From Pseudomonadota bacterium (GTDB lineage: Bacteria > Pseudomonadota > Alphaproteobacteria > Sphingomonadales > Sphingomonadaceae), in NCBI GenBank assembly GCA_023423655.1, contig JAFAFE010000005.1, forward strand, positions 704,566 to 768,565: a stretch of 64,000 nt of DNA, in the 5' to 3' direction. Below, in pieces: positions 41,110 to 50,006 of the stretch. Within the stretch, counting starts at the first letter, position 1; every line of letters starts with the position of its first letter. The notes below the pieces were generated by a model. The model saw only the letters and a program-made list of their open reading frames with translations, was not told the DNA's origin and made no database searches. The translations under genes and the position numbers were made by a program.

Positions 41110-41670
41110 TCAAGCCGCCGCGCGGTAACGCATCCGTTCGTCGAACACTTCTTCCGATGTGTAGGGCTTGGCGTCGGGGTCAAAGCCGGTCCAGCCATTG
41201 TCGCGATAGGCCGCGCCGCGCTTTTGGGGGGCGACCCCGCCTGCGCCGGTGAGCAAGGCTTGGACTTCGGCGCTGCGGGTGGCATTGGCGCGCACTGCGA
41301 CCACCGATGCGCCGCGATGCAGGGCTTCGGCGAGCGTTTCTGCATCGCTGGCGCTATGGCCCGCCGCTTTCAGCGTTTCGACCACCGCTTGGCCGGTCGT
41401 GCCGCGCGCGGCGATACCCGCCGCCAACCAGCCGCCAACCGCCAGCGGACCTGCGCCCGGAATGACCATAAGGCCCAGCGCCTCAAGCAATCCTGACGGG
41501 TTGACCGGCGCAATCTGTTCACCCGGTGCATAGGCATGAAGGCTCATCAAATCATCGCCGCCGCGGCCGACAAGGCTGATAAAGGCGGGCGAGATTTTCG
41601 ATGCTTCTAACGCGCTGACCGCCTCTTTGGCGTCGCTATAGCGGTCAAAAATATAAGTATGTGTCAGCAT
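41110..41670 (-). CDS. General stress protein 17M/YflT-like protein
   Basis: 186 residues. The N-terminus MLTHTYIFDRYSDAKEAVSALEASKI and the Gly/Ala-rich membrane-like section GLMVIPGAGPLAVGGWLAAGIAARG match the YflT type, known from general-stress regulons. The C-terminal 45 residues (YRDNGWTGFDPDAKPYTSEE) are polar. Function unknown. It is convergent with the universal stress protein and may belong to the same stress response. Confidence 0.75.
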   Translation of the reverse strand: MLTHTYIFDRYSDAKEAVSALEASKISPAFISLVGRGGDDLMSLHAYAPGEQIAPVNPSGLLEALGLMVIPGAGPLAVGGWLAAGIAARGTTGQAVVETLKAAGHSASDAETLAEALHRGASVVAVRANATRSAEVQALLTGAGGVAPQKRGAAYRDNGWTGFDPDAKPYTSEEVFDERMRYRAAA

Positions 41671-41883
41671 GGCAATATCCTTGTGATCCTGCCCCCTGTT
41701 GCTGTGCCGTTAATTATCCGCCCTATTTGTAACCAAAACGTTAATTCGACTATCAAATGCGACGAGCCGCCAAGCGCGGACGATGAACAGAATGTTGAAA
41801 AACAGGGGTTTTTTTGCGGATTTTGACGCTGCCCGCGCAACGCATTTGCCAATTTTACTTGTAAAATCAAAGATTAACCATCG

Positions 41884-42243
41884 CTATCCTTCGCGTACCA
41901 GATAGGCGGCGATGCTATAGGCGACCTTGCCATCGGCATTGAACAAAAATGTCTCGCACGCCTCCGCGCCGGTCTGGTTGCGATAATGGAGCGTCAAACT
42001 GTCATGGCCGGTAAACACATCGATCAGCTCGAAATGGAGATGCTCGATCAACGCGAGCGCCTTTGCCCAATAGGTTTCCAGCGCTTGCTTGCCCTCCACC
42101 CGCCCGTCCTCCAGCAGATTTTGCGCAGTGGGCGAGCGGAAATGCACATCATCGGCATAATGCGTCATGATGCGCGGCAGGTCGCGCGCGTTCCAAGCGG
42201 CAATCCAGTCTTGCGCAAATTGCTGCGCGGCTTCGGGTGTCAT
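41884..42243 (-). CDS. NTF2-like (SnoaL-type) protein
   Basis: 119 residues with the NTF2 cone fold: FAQDWIAAWNARDLPRIMTHYADDVHFRSP, VEGKQALETYWAKAL, LIDVFTGHDSLTLHYRN and ETFLFNADGKVAYSIAAYL. Members act as small isomerases, hydrolases or binding proteins. No clear catalytic pair, so no activity is assigned. ATG 42243 has AGGAGA nine bases upstream. It is divergent from ahpC. Confidence 0.88.
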   Translation of the reverse strand: MTPEAAQQFAQDWIAAWNARDLPRIMTHYADDVHFRSPTAQNLLEDGRVEGKQALETYWAKALALIEHLHFELIDVFTGHDSLTLHYRNQTGAEACETFLFNADGKVAYSIAAYLVREG

Positions 42244-42311
42244 TGCGCTTTCTCCTGTGCGGTCTATAGTGACCGGTCTTACAAACACACTCGATTATTA
42301 TTTCCGCGCAC

Positions 42312-42328
42312 AATCGAATTTTTCGATT
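42312..42328. promoter_or_regulatory. Perfect 7-3-7 inverted repeat upstream of ahpC
   Basis: AATCGAA-TTT-TTCGATT lies between the divergent NTF2-like and ahpC genes, 173 bp before the ahpC ATG. The ATCG-N7-CGAT spacing is like one half of an OxyR (ATAG-N7-CTAT) site, but the second half is not visible. It is a candidate operator only. Confidence 0.4.
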
Positions 42329-42500
42329 AATCATTGCGGGATTCCTCATGAGCATTTTTGTGCTGCGCCCCTATATAGGGTGTCCATCACCGGGGAACAG
42401 ACAAGTTTGCGCAACGGTCGCCGCAAGGCGGTCGGTTCGCATCTTCGCTGTTTTCCGGCTGGCCAATTTTTTACACCGCAACACAGAAAGACTGTTTCTC

Positions 42501-43064
42501 ATGGGTATCATCGGTTCCGAACTTAAGCCGTTTAACGCGACCGCCTATCATCAGGGCAAGTTTGTCGATGTGTCGGATGCCGACACCAAGGGCAAATGGT
42601 CGGTCTTCTTTTTCTATCCGGCAGACTTCACCTTCGTTTGCCCGACCGAGCTGGAAGACCTTGCCGGCAAATATGACGAACTCCAGCAAATGGGCGTTGA
42701 AGTCTATTCGGTATCGACCGACACGCATTTCAGCCACAAGGCTTGGCATGACAGCTCGCCCGCCATCGGCAAGATCAACTATTTCATGCTGGGCGACCAG
42801 TCGGGCACGATCACCAATAATTTCGGCGTGATGCGCGAAGGCGCTGGCCTTGCCGACCGTGCGACCTTCGTGGTCGATCCCGAAGGCGTCATCCAGGTGA
42901 TGGAAATCACGTCGGAAGGCGTGGGCCGCAACGCTGACGAACTCGTCCGCAAAATCAAGGCTGCACAATATGTCGCAGCGCACCCGGGTGAAGTTTGCCC
43001 GGCCAAGTGGGAAGAAGGCGCTGAAACGCTCGCTCCCTCGCTTGATCTTGTCGGCAAGATCTAA
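42501..43064 (+). CDS. ahpC: Alkyl hydroperoxide reductase AhpC (2-Cys peroxiredoxin)
   Basis: 187 residues, the standard length. Reduces H2O2 and organic peroxides in the cytosol. The peroxidatic Cys is in FYPADFTFVCPTELEDLA and the resolving Cys in HPGEVCPAKWEEGAETL. Catalytic Thr and Arg positions are in place (ADRATFVVDPEG). ATG 42501 starts MGIIGSELKPFNATAYH, the typical N-terminus. Upstream frame extension is not coding. ahpF follows 160 bp downstream beyond a probable terminator. Confidence 0.97.
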   Translation: MGIIGSELKPFNATAYHQGKFVDVSDADTKGKWSVFFFYPADFTFVCPTELEDLAGKYDELQQMGVEVYSVSTDTHFSHKAWHDSSPAIGKINYFMLGDQSGTITNNFGVMREGAGLADRATFVVDPEGVIQVMEITSEGVGRNADELVRKIKAAQYVAAHPGEVCPAKWEEGAETLAPSLDLVGKI

Positions 43065-43081
43065 GGACTGATCCAGTCCTT

Positions 43082-43137
43082 ACGGGCGTCGGGTCTCCCC
43101 TCCTCCCATCCCCGACCCGGCGCCCACCCTTTTTTCA
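43082..43137 (+). terminator. Probable terminator after ahpC
   Basis: GGGCG-TCGGG (43084-43093) pairs with CCCGA and CGCCC (43111-43125) across an inserted CCCGG, followed by CCCTTTTTT. A smaller perfect hairpin, AAGGACT/AGTCCTT, overlaps the stop codon at 43063-43081. It may attenuate rather than block transcription into ahpF. Confidence 0.6.
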
Positions 43138-43224
43138 CATATGCTGGCTTATGCCCCTTTCGCGTATCTTTAAGATTGCGCGGGAGAGGCATCAGTCGCG
43201 CCCGAACCATTTGAGGAAACTCCC

Positions 43225-44796
43225 ATGCTTGACGCCACCATGACGCAACAACTTGGCGCTTATCTCGCCAATATCCGCACGCCCATCGAACTGGTCGCGA
43301 GTCTGGATGACAGCGAAAAGGCACGGGATCTGGGCGCATTGCTCAATGAAATCGCCGCACTGTCCGACAAGGTGACGGTGCGCAATGACGGCCGCGCGCC
43401 CTTGCGCCCGTCTTTCCAGATCACCCGCGTCGGCGAAGATACCGGCGTCGAATTTGCAGGCATCCCCTTGGGCCATGAATTTACCTCGCTGGTGCTGGCG
43501 TTGCTCCATGTCGGCGGCCATCCGCCCAAGGAAGAGGCCGAATTGTTGGAGCAGGTGAAAAGTCTCACCGGCACTTTCCACTTTGAAACATTCTATTCGC
43601 TGACCTGTCAGAATTGCCCCGATGTGGTGCAGGCGCTCAACATGATGGCGGCGCTCAACCCCGCTATCCGCCATGTCGCGATTGACGGCGCTTTGTTCCA
43701 GAGCGAAGTCGACAAGCGCAAGGTGATGGCCGTGCCGACGGTGTTCTTGAACGGCGAACCGTTCGGGCAGGGCCGCATGGACCTGGCGCAAATTGTCAAC
43801 AAGCTCGACAGCGAAGCCGACACCAAGGCGGCAGAAAAGATCAACGCCAAGGAGCCGTTTGACGTGCTGGTGGTCGGCGGTGGTCCGGCAGGGGCAGCAG
43901 CAGCGATTTACGCTGCGCGCAAGGGCATCCGCACGGGCATCGTCACCGAACGCTTTGGCGGGCAGGTGCTCGACACCATGTCGATCGAAAATTTCATCTC
44001 GGTCCAGCATACCGAAGGGCCGAAATTGGCGGCCGCGCTCGACGCCCATGTGCGCGACTATGATGTCGATGTGATGAACCTGCAGACCGCCAAGACATTG
44101 GTGCCTGCCAAGGAGCAGGGCGGCTATCACGAGATCGAGTTGGCCAATGGCGCGCGGTTGAAATCGCGCACGCTCATCCTCACCACCGGCGCGCGCTGGC
44201 GGCAGATGAATGTGCCGGGCGAAGATGAGTATCGCACGCGCGGCGTGACCTATTGCCCGCACTGCGATGGCCCGCTGTTCAAGGGCAAAGCGACGGCAGT
44301 CATCGGCGGCGGCAATAGCGGCGCGGAAGCGGCGATTGACCTTGCCGGTGTCACCGCGCATGTCACGCTCATCGAATTTATGGACGAATTGCGCGCCGAT
44401 GCCGTGCTGCAAGCGAAATTGCGCAGCCTCCCCAATGTCACCATCATCACCGGCGCGGAAACGACCGAAGTGGTGGGCGACGGCGAAAAGGTTACGCATT
44501 TGACCTATAAGGACCGCAAATCGGGCGAAAGCCATAAGGTCGATGTCGCGGGCATCTTCGTCCAGATCGGCCTGGTGCCGAACACCGAATGGCTGCGCGG
44601 TCCCGATGGTGCAGAAGGGGCCGTCCCCTTATCCCCGCGCGGCGAAATCGAAATCGACGCCGGCGCGCGCACGACCGAACCCGGCATCTTCGCCGCCGGC
44701 GACGTGACGACAACGCCCTATAAGCAAATCGTCATCGCGATGGGCGAAGGGTCGAAGGCGGCACTGTCGGCGTTCGATTATTTGATCCGGAATTGA
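43225..44796 (+). CDS. ahpF: Alkyl hydroperoxide reductase AhpF
   Basis: 523 residues. Flavoprotein disulfide reductase that recharges AhpC with NADH. The N-terminal tandem thioredoxin fold has FYSLTCQNCPDVVQ (CxxC). The FAD fold has VLVVGGGPAGAAAAIYAARKG, the redox centre is TYCPHCDGPLFKG (CxxC), the NADH fold is AVIGGGNSGAEAAIDLAG, and the C-terminal FAD contact is GIFAAGDVTTTPYKQIVIAMGEG. Start MLDATMTQQL has AGGAAACTCCC nearby. It pairs with ahpC. Confidence 0.97.
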   Translation: MLDATMTQQLGAYLANIRTPIELVASLDDSEKARDLGALLNEIAALSDKVTVRNDGRAPLRPSFQITRVGEDTGVEFAGIPLGHEFTSLVLALLHVGGHPPKEEAELLEQVKSLTGTFHFETFYSLTCQNCPDVVQALNMMAALNPAIRHVAIDGALFQSEVDKRKVMAVPTVFLNGEPFGQGRMDLAQIVNKLDSEADTKAAEKINAKEPFDVLVVGGGPAGAAAAIYAARKGIRTGIVTERFGGQVLDTMSIENFISVQHTEGPKLAAALDAHVRDYDVDVMNLQTAKTLVPAKEQGGYHEIELANGARLKSRTLILTTGARWRQMNVPGEDEYRTRGVTYCPHCDGPLFKGKATAVIGGGNSGAEAAIDLAGVTAHVTLIEFMDELRADAVLQAKLRSLPNVTIITGAETTEVVGDGEKVTHLTYKDRKSGESHKVDVAGIFVQIGLVPNTEWLRGPDGAEGAVPLSPRGEIEIDAGARTTEPGIFAAGDVTTTPYKQIVIAMGEGSKAALSAFDYLIRN

Positions 44797-44828
44797 AAAT
44801 AGGCAGGCTTCATAAAACGGAGCTTTAT

Positions 44829-44933
44829 AAAATATCGTCATCCCCGACTTGATCGGGGATCCATCTCCCGCCTTTTCGGTTTACCGCGCGGTCAGGAGAT
44901 GGATTCCCGCTTTCGCGGGAATGACGATATTTT
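44829..44933. repeat. GTCATCCCCGA-type palindromic element between ahpF and proA
   Basis: AAAATATCGTCAT and ATGACGATATTTT end the element. Inside are GATCGGGGATCCATCTCC and the partner GGAGATGGATTCCCG, together with internal stems (CCCCGACTTGATCGGGG, TCCCGCTTTCGCGGGA). The element sits between convergent genes, with T tracts on each side, and could serve both as terminator. Confidence 0.88.
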
Positions 44934-44943
44934 TTAAGAACGC

Positions 44944-46206
44944 CTACCCCCGCACCTGCCCTGTCCCGCGCACCTGCCATTTGTAAGTGGTCAGCCCTTC
45001 CAGCGCGACCGGGCCCCTAGCGTGCAAACGCCCCGTCGAAATGCCGATCTCGGCCCCCAAGCCGAACTCGCCGCCATCGGCGAACTGGCTTGACGCATTC
45101 CACATCACAATCGCACTATCGACCGCATTCAAAAAGCGTTCGGCGACCTGCGCATCTTCGGTGATAATCGCGTCGGTATGGCCGCTGGAATGGGCGGCGA
45201 TATGGGCGAGCGCGCCGGACAGGCCTTCGACCATCGCGACCGACACGATGGGGAGCAGATATTCCGTATCCCAATCTTCCTCGCGCGCGGGTTGGATACG
45301 GTCATCCAATTCCATCACCGCATCATCGCCGCGCACTTCGCAGCCTTTATCCAGCAGCGCCTTTACCAACGCGTCGGGCGCAAAATAATCCTGGTCGATG
45401 AGCAATGTTTCCATCGCGCCGCAAATGCCGGGGCGGCGCAGCTTGGCGTTGACCGCAACACTGGCGGCCATGTCAGGGTCAGCGGCTTTATCGACATAGC
45501 TATGGTTGATGCCGTCAAGATGCGCGAGCACGGGGACGCGCGCTTCGGCTTGCACCCGCGCGACAAGGCTTTTGCCCCCGCGCGGGATCACAAGGTCGAT
45601 AAGCCCCGCCGCGCCCAGCATCGCGCCGACCGCCGCGCGGTCTTGTGTCGGCATAAGCTGCACTGCATCCGTGGGAAGCCCCGCCGCTGCAACCGCCTCC
45701 ACCATCGCGGCATGGATCGCGCGGTTGCTATGCACCGCTTCGCTGCCGCCGCGCAGGATGACCGCATTGCCCGCGCCAAGGCCCAGCGCCGCCGCATCCG
45801 CCGTCACATTGGGGCGGCTTTCATAGATGATGCCGATGACCCCCAAAGGCACGCGCACGCGGCTTAGCGCCAAACCATTGGGGCGGGTCGCGCGGTCGAT
45901 CACTTGCCCCACCGGATCATCGAGCGTTGCCACTTGTGCCACCGCATCGGCAATTCCGGCGACGCGCGCGTCATCAAGCAACAGCCGGTCGAGCATCGCT
46001 TCGCTGAGGCCATTGGCGCGGCCCGCTTCCATATCCAGCGCATTGGCCGCAATAATCGCAGGCGTCGCCGCGCGGATCGCCTGCGCCATCGCCTCCAGCG
46101 CCGCGCGCTTTTGCGCCGTTGTCGCACCCGCCAGCACCCGCGCCGCCCGCTTCGCTTTTGCGCCCATATCGACGATGAGTGCCGGAATATTGTTGGTTTC
46201 GGTCAT
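44944..46206 (-). CDS. proA: Glutamate-5-semialdehyde dehydrogenase (gamma-glutamyl phosphate reductase)
   Basis: Second step of proline synthesis, reducing glutamyl-5-phosphate with NADPH. 420 residues. Marks are RVPLGVIGIIYESRPNVTADAAALG, GNAVILRGGSEAVHSNRAIH, VIPRGGKSLVARVQAEARVPVLAHLDGINHSYVD, the catalytic Cys in AKLRRPGICGAMETLLID, and SSQFADGGEFGLGAEIGISTGRLHARGPV. ATG 46206 starts MTETNNIPALIVDMGAKAKR. proB is not adjacent. Confidence 0.97.
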   Translation of the reverse strand: MTETNNIPALIVDMGAKAKRAARVLAGATTAQKRAALEAMAQAIRAATPAIIAANALDMEAGRANGLSEAMLDRLLLDDARVAGIADAVAQVATLDDPVGQVIDRATRPNGLALSRVRVPLGVIGIIYESRPNVTADAAALGLGAGNAVILRGGSEAVHSNRAIHAAMVEAVAAAGLPTDAVQLMPTQDRAAVGAMLGAAGLIDLVIPRGGKSLVARVQAEARVPVLAHLDGINHSYVDKAADPDMAASVAVNAKLRRPGICGAMETLLIDQDYFAPDALVKALLDKGCEVRGDDAVMELDDRIQPAREEDWDTEYLLPIVSVAMVEGLSGALAHIAAHSSGHTDAIITEDAQVAERFLNAVDSAIVMWNASSQFADGGEFGLGAEIGISTGRLHARGPVALEGLTTYKWQVRGTGQVRG

Positions 46207-46284
46207 AGCAGTGAGGGGTATGCGCAAATAGCATCGCGTGCAATGGCGGGGTGGTTACGGGGGTAACCGGATGGGACAACAAAG

Positions 46285-46434
46285 GCCCCTCCACCTTTAG
46301 GGGAGGGGCAACGGAGACTTAGGAATTTGAAGCGTAGCTGAAAATTCTTAGTCGTAGTGGGGTGGGGTTTGTTCGTCAGGCGCTGTATTCGACTGACAGA
46401 CCCCACCCCAACCCCTCTCCTAAAGGAGGAGAGG
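46285..46434. repeat. Family-C palindromic element upstream of the DUF3667 gene
   Basis: The left palindrome (46285-46309, GCCCCTCC and GGAGGGGC arms) and the right one (46412-46434) enclose a 30-nt core at 46327-46356 shared with 23491-23520, then GGGGTGGGGTTTGTTCGTC and GACTGACAGACCCCACCCC. Same ends as the DUF559 cassette. No gene inside. Confidence 0.82.
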
Positions 46435-46490
46435 TTTGCCTTCCCCCTTCCCTCTTTCGTTTCAGTTGCAAGCTGTTACACCTGCCGTCC

Positions 46491-47627
46491 ATGAGCGAGG
46501 GAATCGAAGCGATAGGGGCGGCGGCGACCGGTGGTTTGGCTGCGCGTGCGGTGGAGCCGGGGCATGGCGAAGCGGGGCATGGTGCTGGCGGGCATGATGC
46601 GGGCGGTTCCCGCTGTCTCAATTGCGGCGCGACGCTAGACGGACCTTATTGCCATAGCTGCGGCCAGAAAGGGCATCTCCACCGTTCGGTCGGGGATTTC
46701 TGGCATGATTTCCTGCATGGCGTCCTCCATTTTGACGGCAAATTCTGGCGCACCTTGCCGATGCTGGTATGGCATCCGGGCGATCTCACCCGCCGCTATA
46801 TCCACGGCGAGCGCGCGCGTTTTGTGTCGCCGCTTGCGCTGTTCCTGTTCGCGGTATTCCTGACCTTTGCCGCCTTCCACAATCTGGGCGGCAGCGATTT
46901 TTACGAAGGGGTGAAAGCGGGCGCAGCCGAGGACGGCACTCCGGCCGCCGAACAGGGCGGGCTTACCGCCAATATTGCCGAAGAACATGCACGGCAGGTC
47001 GCGGACATGGTCCGGCTGGAAGTGGAAATCGAGCGCGCCGCCGAAGCGGGCCAGCCGACCGAAAGGCTCACGCGCCAACTGAATGACGCTGCCGATTCCG
47101 TTTCTGCAATCGAATTATTGCGCCCCGACCTTGCGCGCGAACGGGAGCAAAATCATCCCGGCGGCCCCCGAATCAAAGCGCCGACCGTCTATAGCGATGT
47201 GCCGCAAATCCAGCACGCGATGGAAAAATTCAAAAAGAATCCGGAGCTGCTTTTCTACAAGCTGCAAAGCTATGCCTATAAATATGCCTGGGCGCTGATC
47301 CCGATTTCGGCGGCATGGATGTGGCTGCTTTTCCCGTTCAGCCGCCGCTATCATTTTTACGACCATATCGTGTTCGTGACCTATTCGATCGCGTTCATGA
47401 TGCTGTTTGTGATTATAATATTGGTCGCGATCAGCGTGGGCATATCGCCCGGATTTCTGGTCCCCGCTTTCTTCATCCTCGCGACCGCGCATATTTATCG
47501 CCAGTTGCGCGGGGCCTATCGCGGCAGCCGCTGGGGCGCGATTTTGCGCACCCTCGCGGTTCTGTTCGGCTGTGTCATTGTGCTGACTTTATTCATGGCA
47601 ATTCTGCTCGCGCTCGGAGGGTCATAA
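46491..47627 (+). CDS. DUF3667 membrane protein with zinc ribbon
   Basis: 378 residues. After a Gly/His-rich start comes a zinc ribbon, CLNCGATLDGPYCHSCGQKG (two CxxC), then the DUF3667 signature HRSVGDFWHDFLHGVLHFDGKFWRTL and LVWHPGDLTRRYIHGERARFVSP. Four or so membrane helices follow (FLFAVFLTFAAF, YAWALIPISAAWMWLLF, ITYSIAFMMLFV-like, ILATAHIYRQLRG). A coiled acidic loop lies between helices 1 and 2. Function unknown. ATG 46491 is taken because upstream frame is repeat DNA. Confidence 0.88.
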   Translation: MSEGIEAIGAAATGGLAARAVEPGHGEAGHGAGGHDAGGSRCLNCGATLDGPYCHSCGQKGHLHRSVGDFWHDFLHGVLHFDGKFWRTLPMLVWHPGDLTRRYIHGERARFVSPLALFLFAVFLTFAAFHNLGGSDFYEGVKAGAAEDGTPAAEQGGLTANIAEEHARQVADMVRLEVEIERAAEAGQPTERLTRQLNDAADSVSAIELLRPDLAREREQNHPGGPRIKAPTVYSDVPQIQHAMEKFKKNPELLFYKLQSYAYKYAWALIPISAAWMWLLFPFSRRYHFYDHIVFVTYSIAFMMLFVIIILVAISVGISPGFLVPAFFILATAHIYRQLRGAYRGSRWGAILRTLAVLFGCVIVLTLFMAILLALGGS

Positions 47628-47658
47628 GACCCCGCAACCATTTCGCAGGGAAATTAGC

Positions 47659-49305
47659 ATGACCGAATTTTTGCCGATCAACCGCCGCCTGTTGCTGCAA
47701 ACCGGCGCGCTGGGGCTGGTGGGATTATCCACCCCCGGTGCCGCACAAATCACCCGCGCGCGCGGCTTTAGCCACGGTGTCGCGAGCGGCGAGCCGACCG
47801 CCAATTCCGTCCTTTTATGGACGCGCTATGTGGCGGATAGCGATACATTATTGCGCGCCGAACTTGCCGAGGATGCAGGCTTTACCAAAATACTTGCCGG
47901 GGCCGAAGCCACCGCGCGCGGGGCAAGCGACCACACCGCCAAAGTCACCGTCACCGGTCTCCCCGACAATCGCTGGCTCTATTACCGCTTTGTCGCGCCC
48001 GACGGCAGCATGTCGCCGGTCGGCCGCACCCGCACCCTGCCGCAAGGCCAATGCGACCGCTTCGCCCTTGCGGTGTTTAGCTGCGCCAATATGGGCTTTG
48101 GCTATTTCAACGCCTATCGCCACGCCGCCGAACGCGGGGACATCGACCTTGCCGTCCATCTGGGCGATTATTTTTACGAATATGGCTATGGCACCTATCC
48201 GGCGGCCAAACAGTGGGTGACGGGCCGCGATGTCCAGCCCACCCACGAAACCGTCGCGCTCGCCGATTACCGCTTGCGCTTTGCAAGCTATCGCGCGGAT
48301 GCGGACCTGCGCCGCTTGCACCAGCTTTTGCCGATGATTGCGCAATGGGACGACCATGAAAGCGCCAATGATACATGGCAGGGCGGCGCGCAAAACCATC
48401 AGCCTGACGAGGGCGAGTGGCAGGTGCGCAAGGCCGCCGCCATCAAGGCCTATCAGGAATGGATGCCGGTATCGGACGCGCCCTGGCGCAGCTATCAGGT
48501 GGGCGATCTTGCGACCATCCAGCTTCCCGAAACAAGGCTCACCGCACGGTCGAAACAGTTTGAATATGGCGACATTATCGCAGGCGCAGGCACGGGCGAT
48601 ATTGGCGCGGCCTTGCGTGCGTTCCGGGACGGTGCCTATCAGGATCCATCGCGCACCATGCTAGGCAGCGAACAGGAAGCCTGGCTCGCGCGCGGGCTGA
48701 GCGACAGTGTGCGCAACGGCACGCGCTGGCAGGTCTTGGCGCAACAGGTGATTATGGGCAGCACCAAAAGCCCGGTGGAATCATTACAATGGCTCCCCGC
48801 CAATGCGCCCGATTATGCCAAGCAGCGCGTGCAACTGGGCGCGCTTGCGGCGCAAAACGGCCTGCCTTTCAATCTGGATAATTGGGACGGTTATCCGGCG
48901 GCCCGCGAACGGATTTATACGTTCGCGCAGGCGGCGGACGCCAACCTAGTCGTATTGTCGGGCGACAGCCATAATGGCTGGGCGTTCGATCTGGTCGCCA
49001 AGGACAGCAAGGACGGCCAGCCGGTCGGCGTCGAATTTGCCGGCCATAGCGTCAGTTCTGCCGGTATCGAAAGCTCGACCCGCGGTGTGCCCCCCAAAGA
49101 TGTCGCCGCCGCCCTGCGCCGCGCCAACCCCCACCTCAAATGGTGCAACACCGAAAATCGCGGCTATATGAAAGTCAGCTTCACCCGCGACATCGCCGCA
49201 AGCGAATGGGTGTTCATGGACACCGTGCTGGACCGCTCGGCAGCCGTCAAAGGCAGCGAAAGCATGATGGTGAAGCGGGGCACGAATAGGTTGGTTGCGG
49301 GGTGA
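47659..49305 (+). CDS. PhoD-like phosphatase (alkaline phosphatase D family)
   Basis: 548 residues. The N-terminus INRRLLLQTGALGLVGLSTP is a Tat-type twin-arginine signal with processing after PGAAQ. PhoD N-terminal domain: GFSHGVASGEPTANSVLLWTRY. Metal-site motifs: LAVFSCANMGFGYFNAYRHAA, LAVHLGDYFYEYGYG, IAQWDDHESANDTW, VVLSGDSHNGWAFDL and VEFAGHSVSSAG. It acts in the periplasm on phosphodiesters or phospholipid-type substrates, with Fe and Ca in PhoD. It follows the DUF3667 gene by 31 bp. Confidence 0.94.
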   Translation: MTEFLPINRRLLLQTGALGLVGLSTPGAAQITRARGFSHGVASGEPTANSVLLWTRYVADSDTLLRAELAEDAGFTKILAGAEATARGASDHTAKVTVTGLPDNRWLYYRFVAPDGSMSPVGRTRTLPQGQCDRFALAVFSCANMGFGYFNAYRHAAERGDIDLAVHLGDYFYEYGYGTYPAAKQWVTGRDVQPTHETVALADYRLRFASYRADADLRRLHQLLPMIAQWDDHESANDTWQGGAQNHQPDEGEWQVRKAAAIKAYQEWMPVSDAPWRSYQVGDLATIQLPETRLTARSKQFEYGDIIAGAGTGDIGAALRAFRDGAYQDPSRTMLGSEQEAWLARGLSDSVRNGTRWQVLAQQVIMGSTKSPVESLQWLPANAPDYAKQRVQLGALAAQNGLPFNLDNWDGYPAARERIYTFAQAADANLVVLSGDSHNGWAFDLVAKDSKDGQPVGVEFAGHSVSSAGIESSTRGVPPKDVAAALRRANPHLKWCNTENRGYMKVSFTRDIAASEWVFMDTVLDRSAAVKGSESMMVKRGTNRLVAG

Positions 49306-49353
49306 TTTGGCGGGGTTTTTGTGGGGGTGTTTTGAAGGTGCGCGCGCTTACTG

Positions 49354-49490
49354 ACCCCTCCACCGTTACGCCCTAACGGGCGCACGGTCCCCCTCCCCAC
49401 AAAGTGGGGAGGATTTTTTTGCGCGAACCCCAAGCTCCTCCCCATTTTATGGGGAGGGGGACCATGAGCGTCAGCGAATGGTGGAGGGGT
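49354..49490. repeat. Family-A element, rearranged copy, beside the second DUF559 gene
   Basis: ACCCCTCCACCG to GGTCCCCCTCCCC-ACAAAGT-GGGGAGG on the left and CTCCTCCCC-ATTTTAT-GGGGAGGGGGACCAT to ATGGTGGAGGGGT on the right are inverted halves of the family-A unit also seen at 12464-12540. The halves flank a 21-bp centre. Confidence 0.78.
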
Positions 49491-49543
49491 AAGGGTTAGC
49501 GCAACCTTGCCAATTTCTTACCTCTCACCCACCCCTCACACCG

Positions 49544-49930
49544 TCACCGCCCCATCCGCGCCTTCTTCGCCAGCGCATAACCCAATATCCCATCCGCCGC
49601 CGCTTGCGGATCGGCCAGCACCTCCGCCGCTGCTATCCGCAGAGTTTCCACGCCCTGCGCCGCCAGCCACCTGTCGCGTCGTTCATCGCGTGCGCCTTGC
49701 CCGCCTGCCCGGTGCGCGGCGCCGTCCACTTCGATACACAGCGAAGCCGCTGCGCTATAAAAATCCAGCACATAAGGACCGAGCGGATGTTGCCGCCGGA
49801 CCCGCAAACCTTGCGGCGACCCGCGCAGATGCCGCCACAGCAGTATTTCGGGCAAGCTCATGGCGCGCCGCAACCGGTGTGCGGCCTTATAGGCTGCATC
49901 GGTCGGCCTTTTATCCCCTCCCTGTGTCAC
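49544..49930 (-). CDS. DUF559 endonuclease-like protein, second copy
   Basis: 128 residues, same family as the gene at 1160. Motifs line up: MSLPEILLWRHLRGSPQGLRVRRQHPLGPYVLDFY, the acidic strand LCIEVDGAAHRAGGQGARDERRDRWLAAQG and VETLRIAAAEVLADPQAA. The possible active-site Glu and Asp in IEVDG are conserved in both copies. A GC-palindromic element lies 50 bp beyond its 3' end. It overlaps nothing and is divergent from the patatin gene. Substrate unknown. Confidence 0.88.
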   Translation of the reverse strand: MTQGGDKRPTDAAYKAAHRLRRAMSLPEILLWRHLRGSPQGLRVRRQHPLGPYVLDFYSAAASLCIEVDGAAHRAGGQGARDERRDRWLAAQGVETLRIAAAEVLADPQAAADGILGYALAKKARMGR

Positions 49931-50006
49931 ACGCTCATTCCTTCCCCCGCTTGCTTATGATAGGATAGCGACGGTCGCACCATCCTGTTATATTCAAAGG
50001 AGAAAC

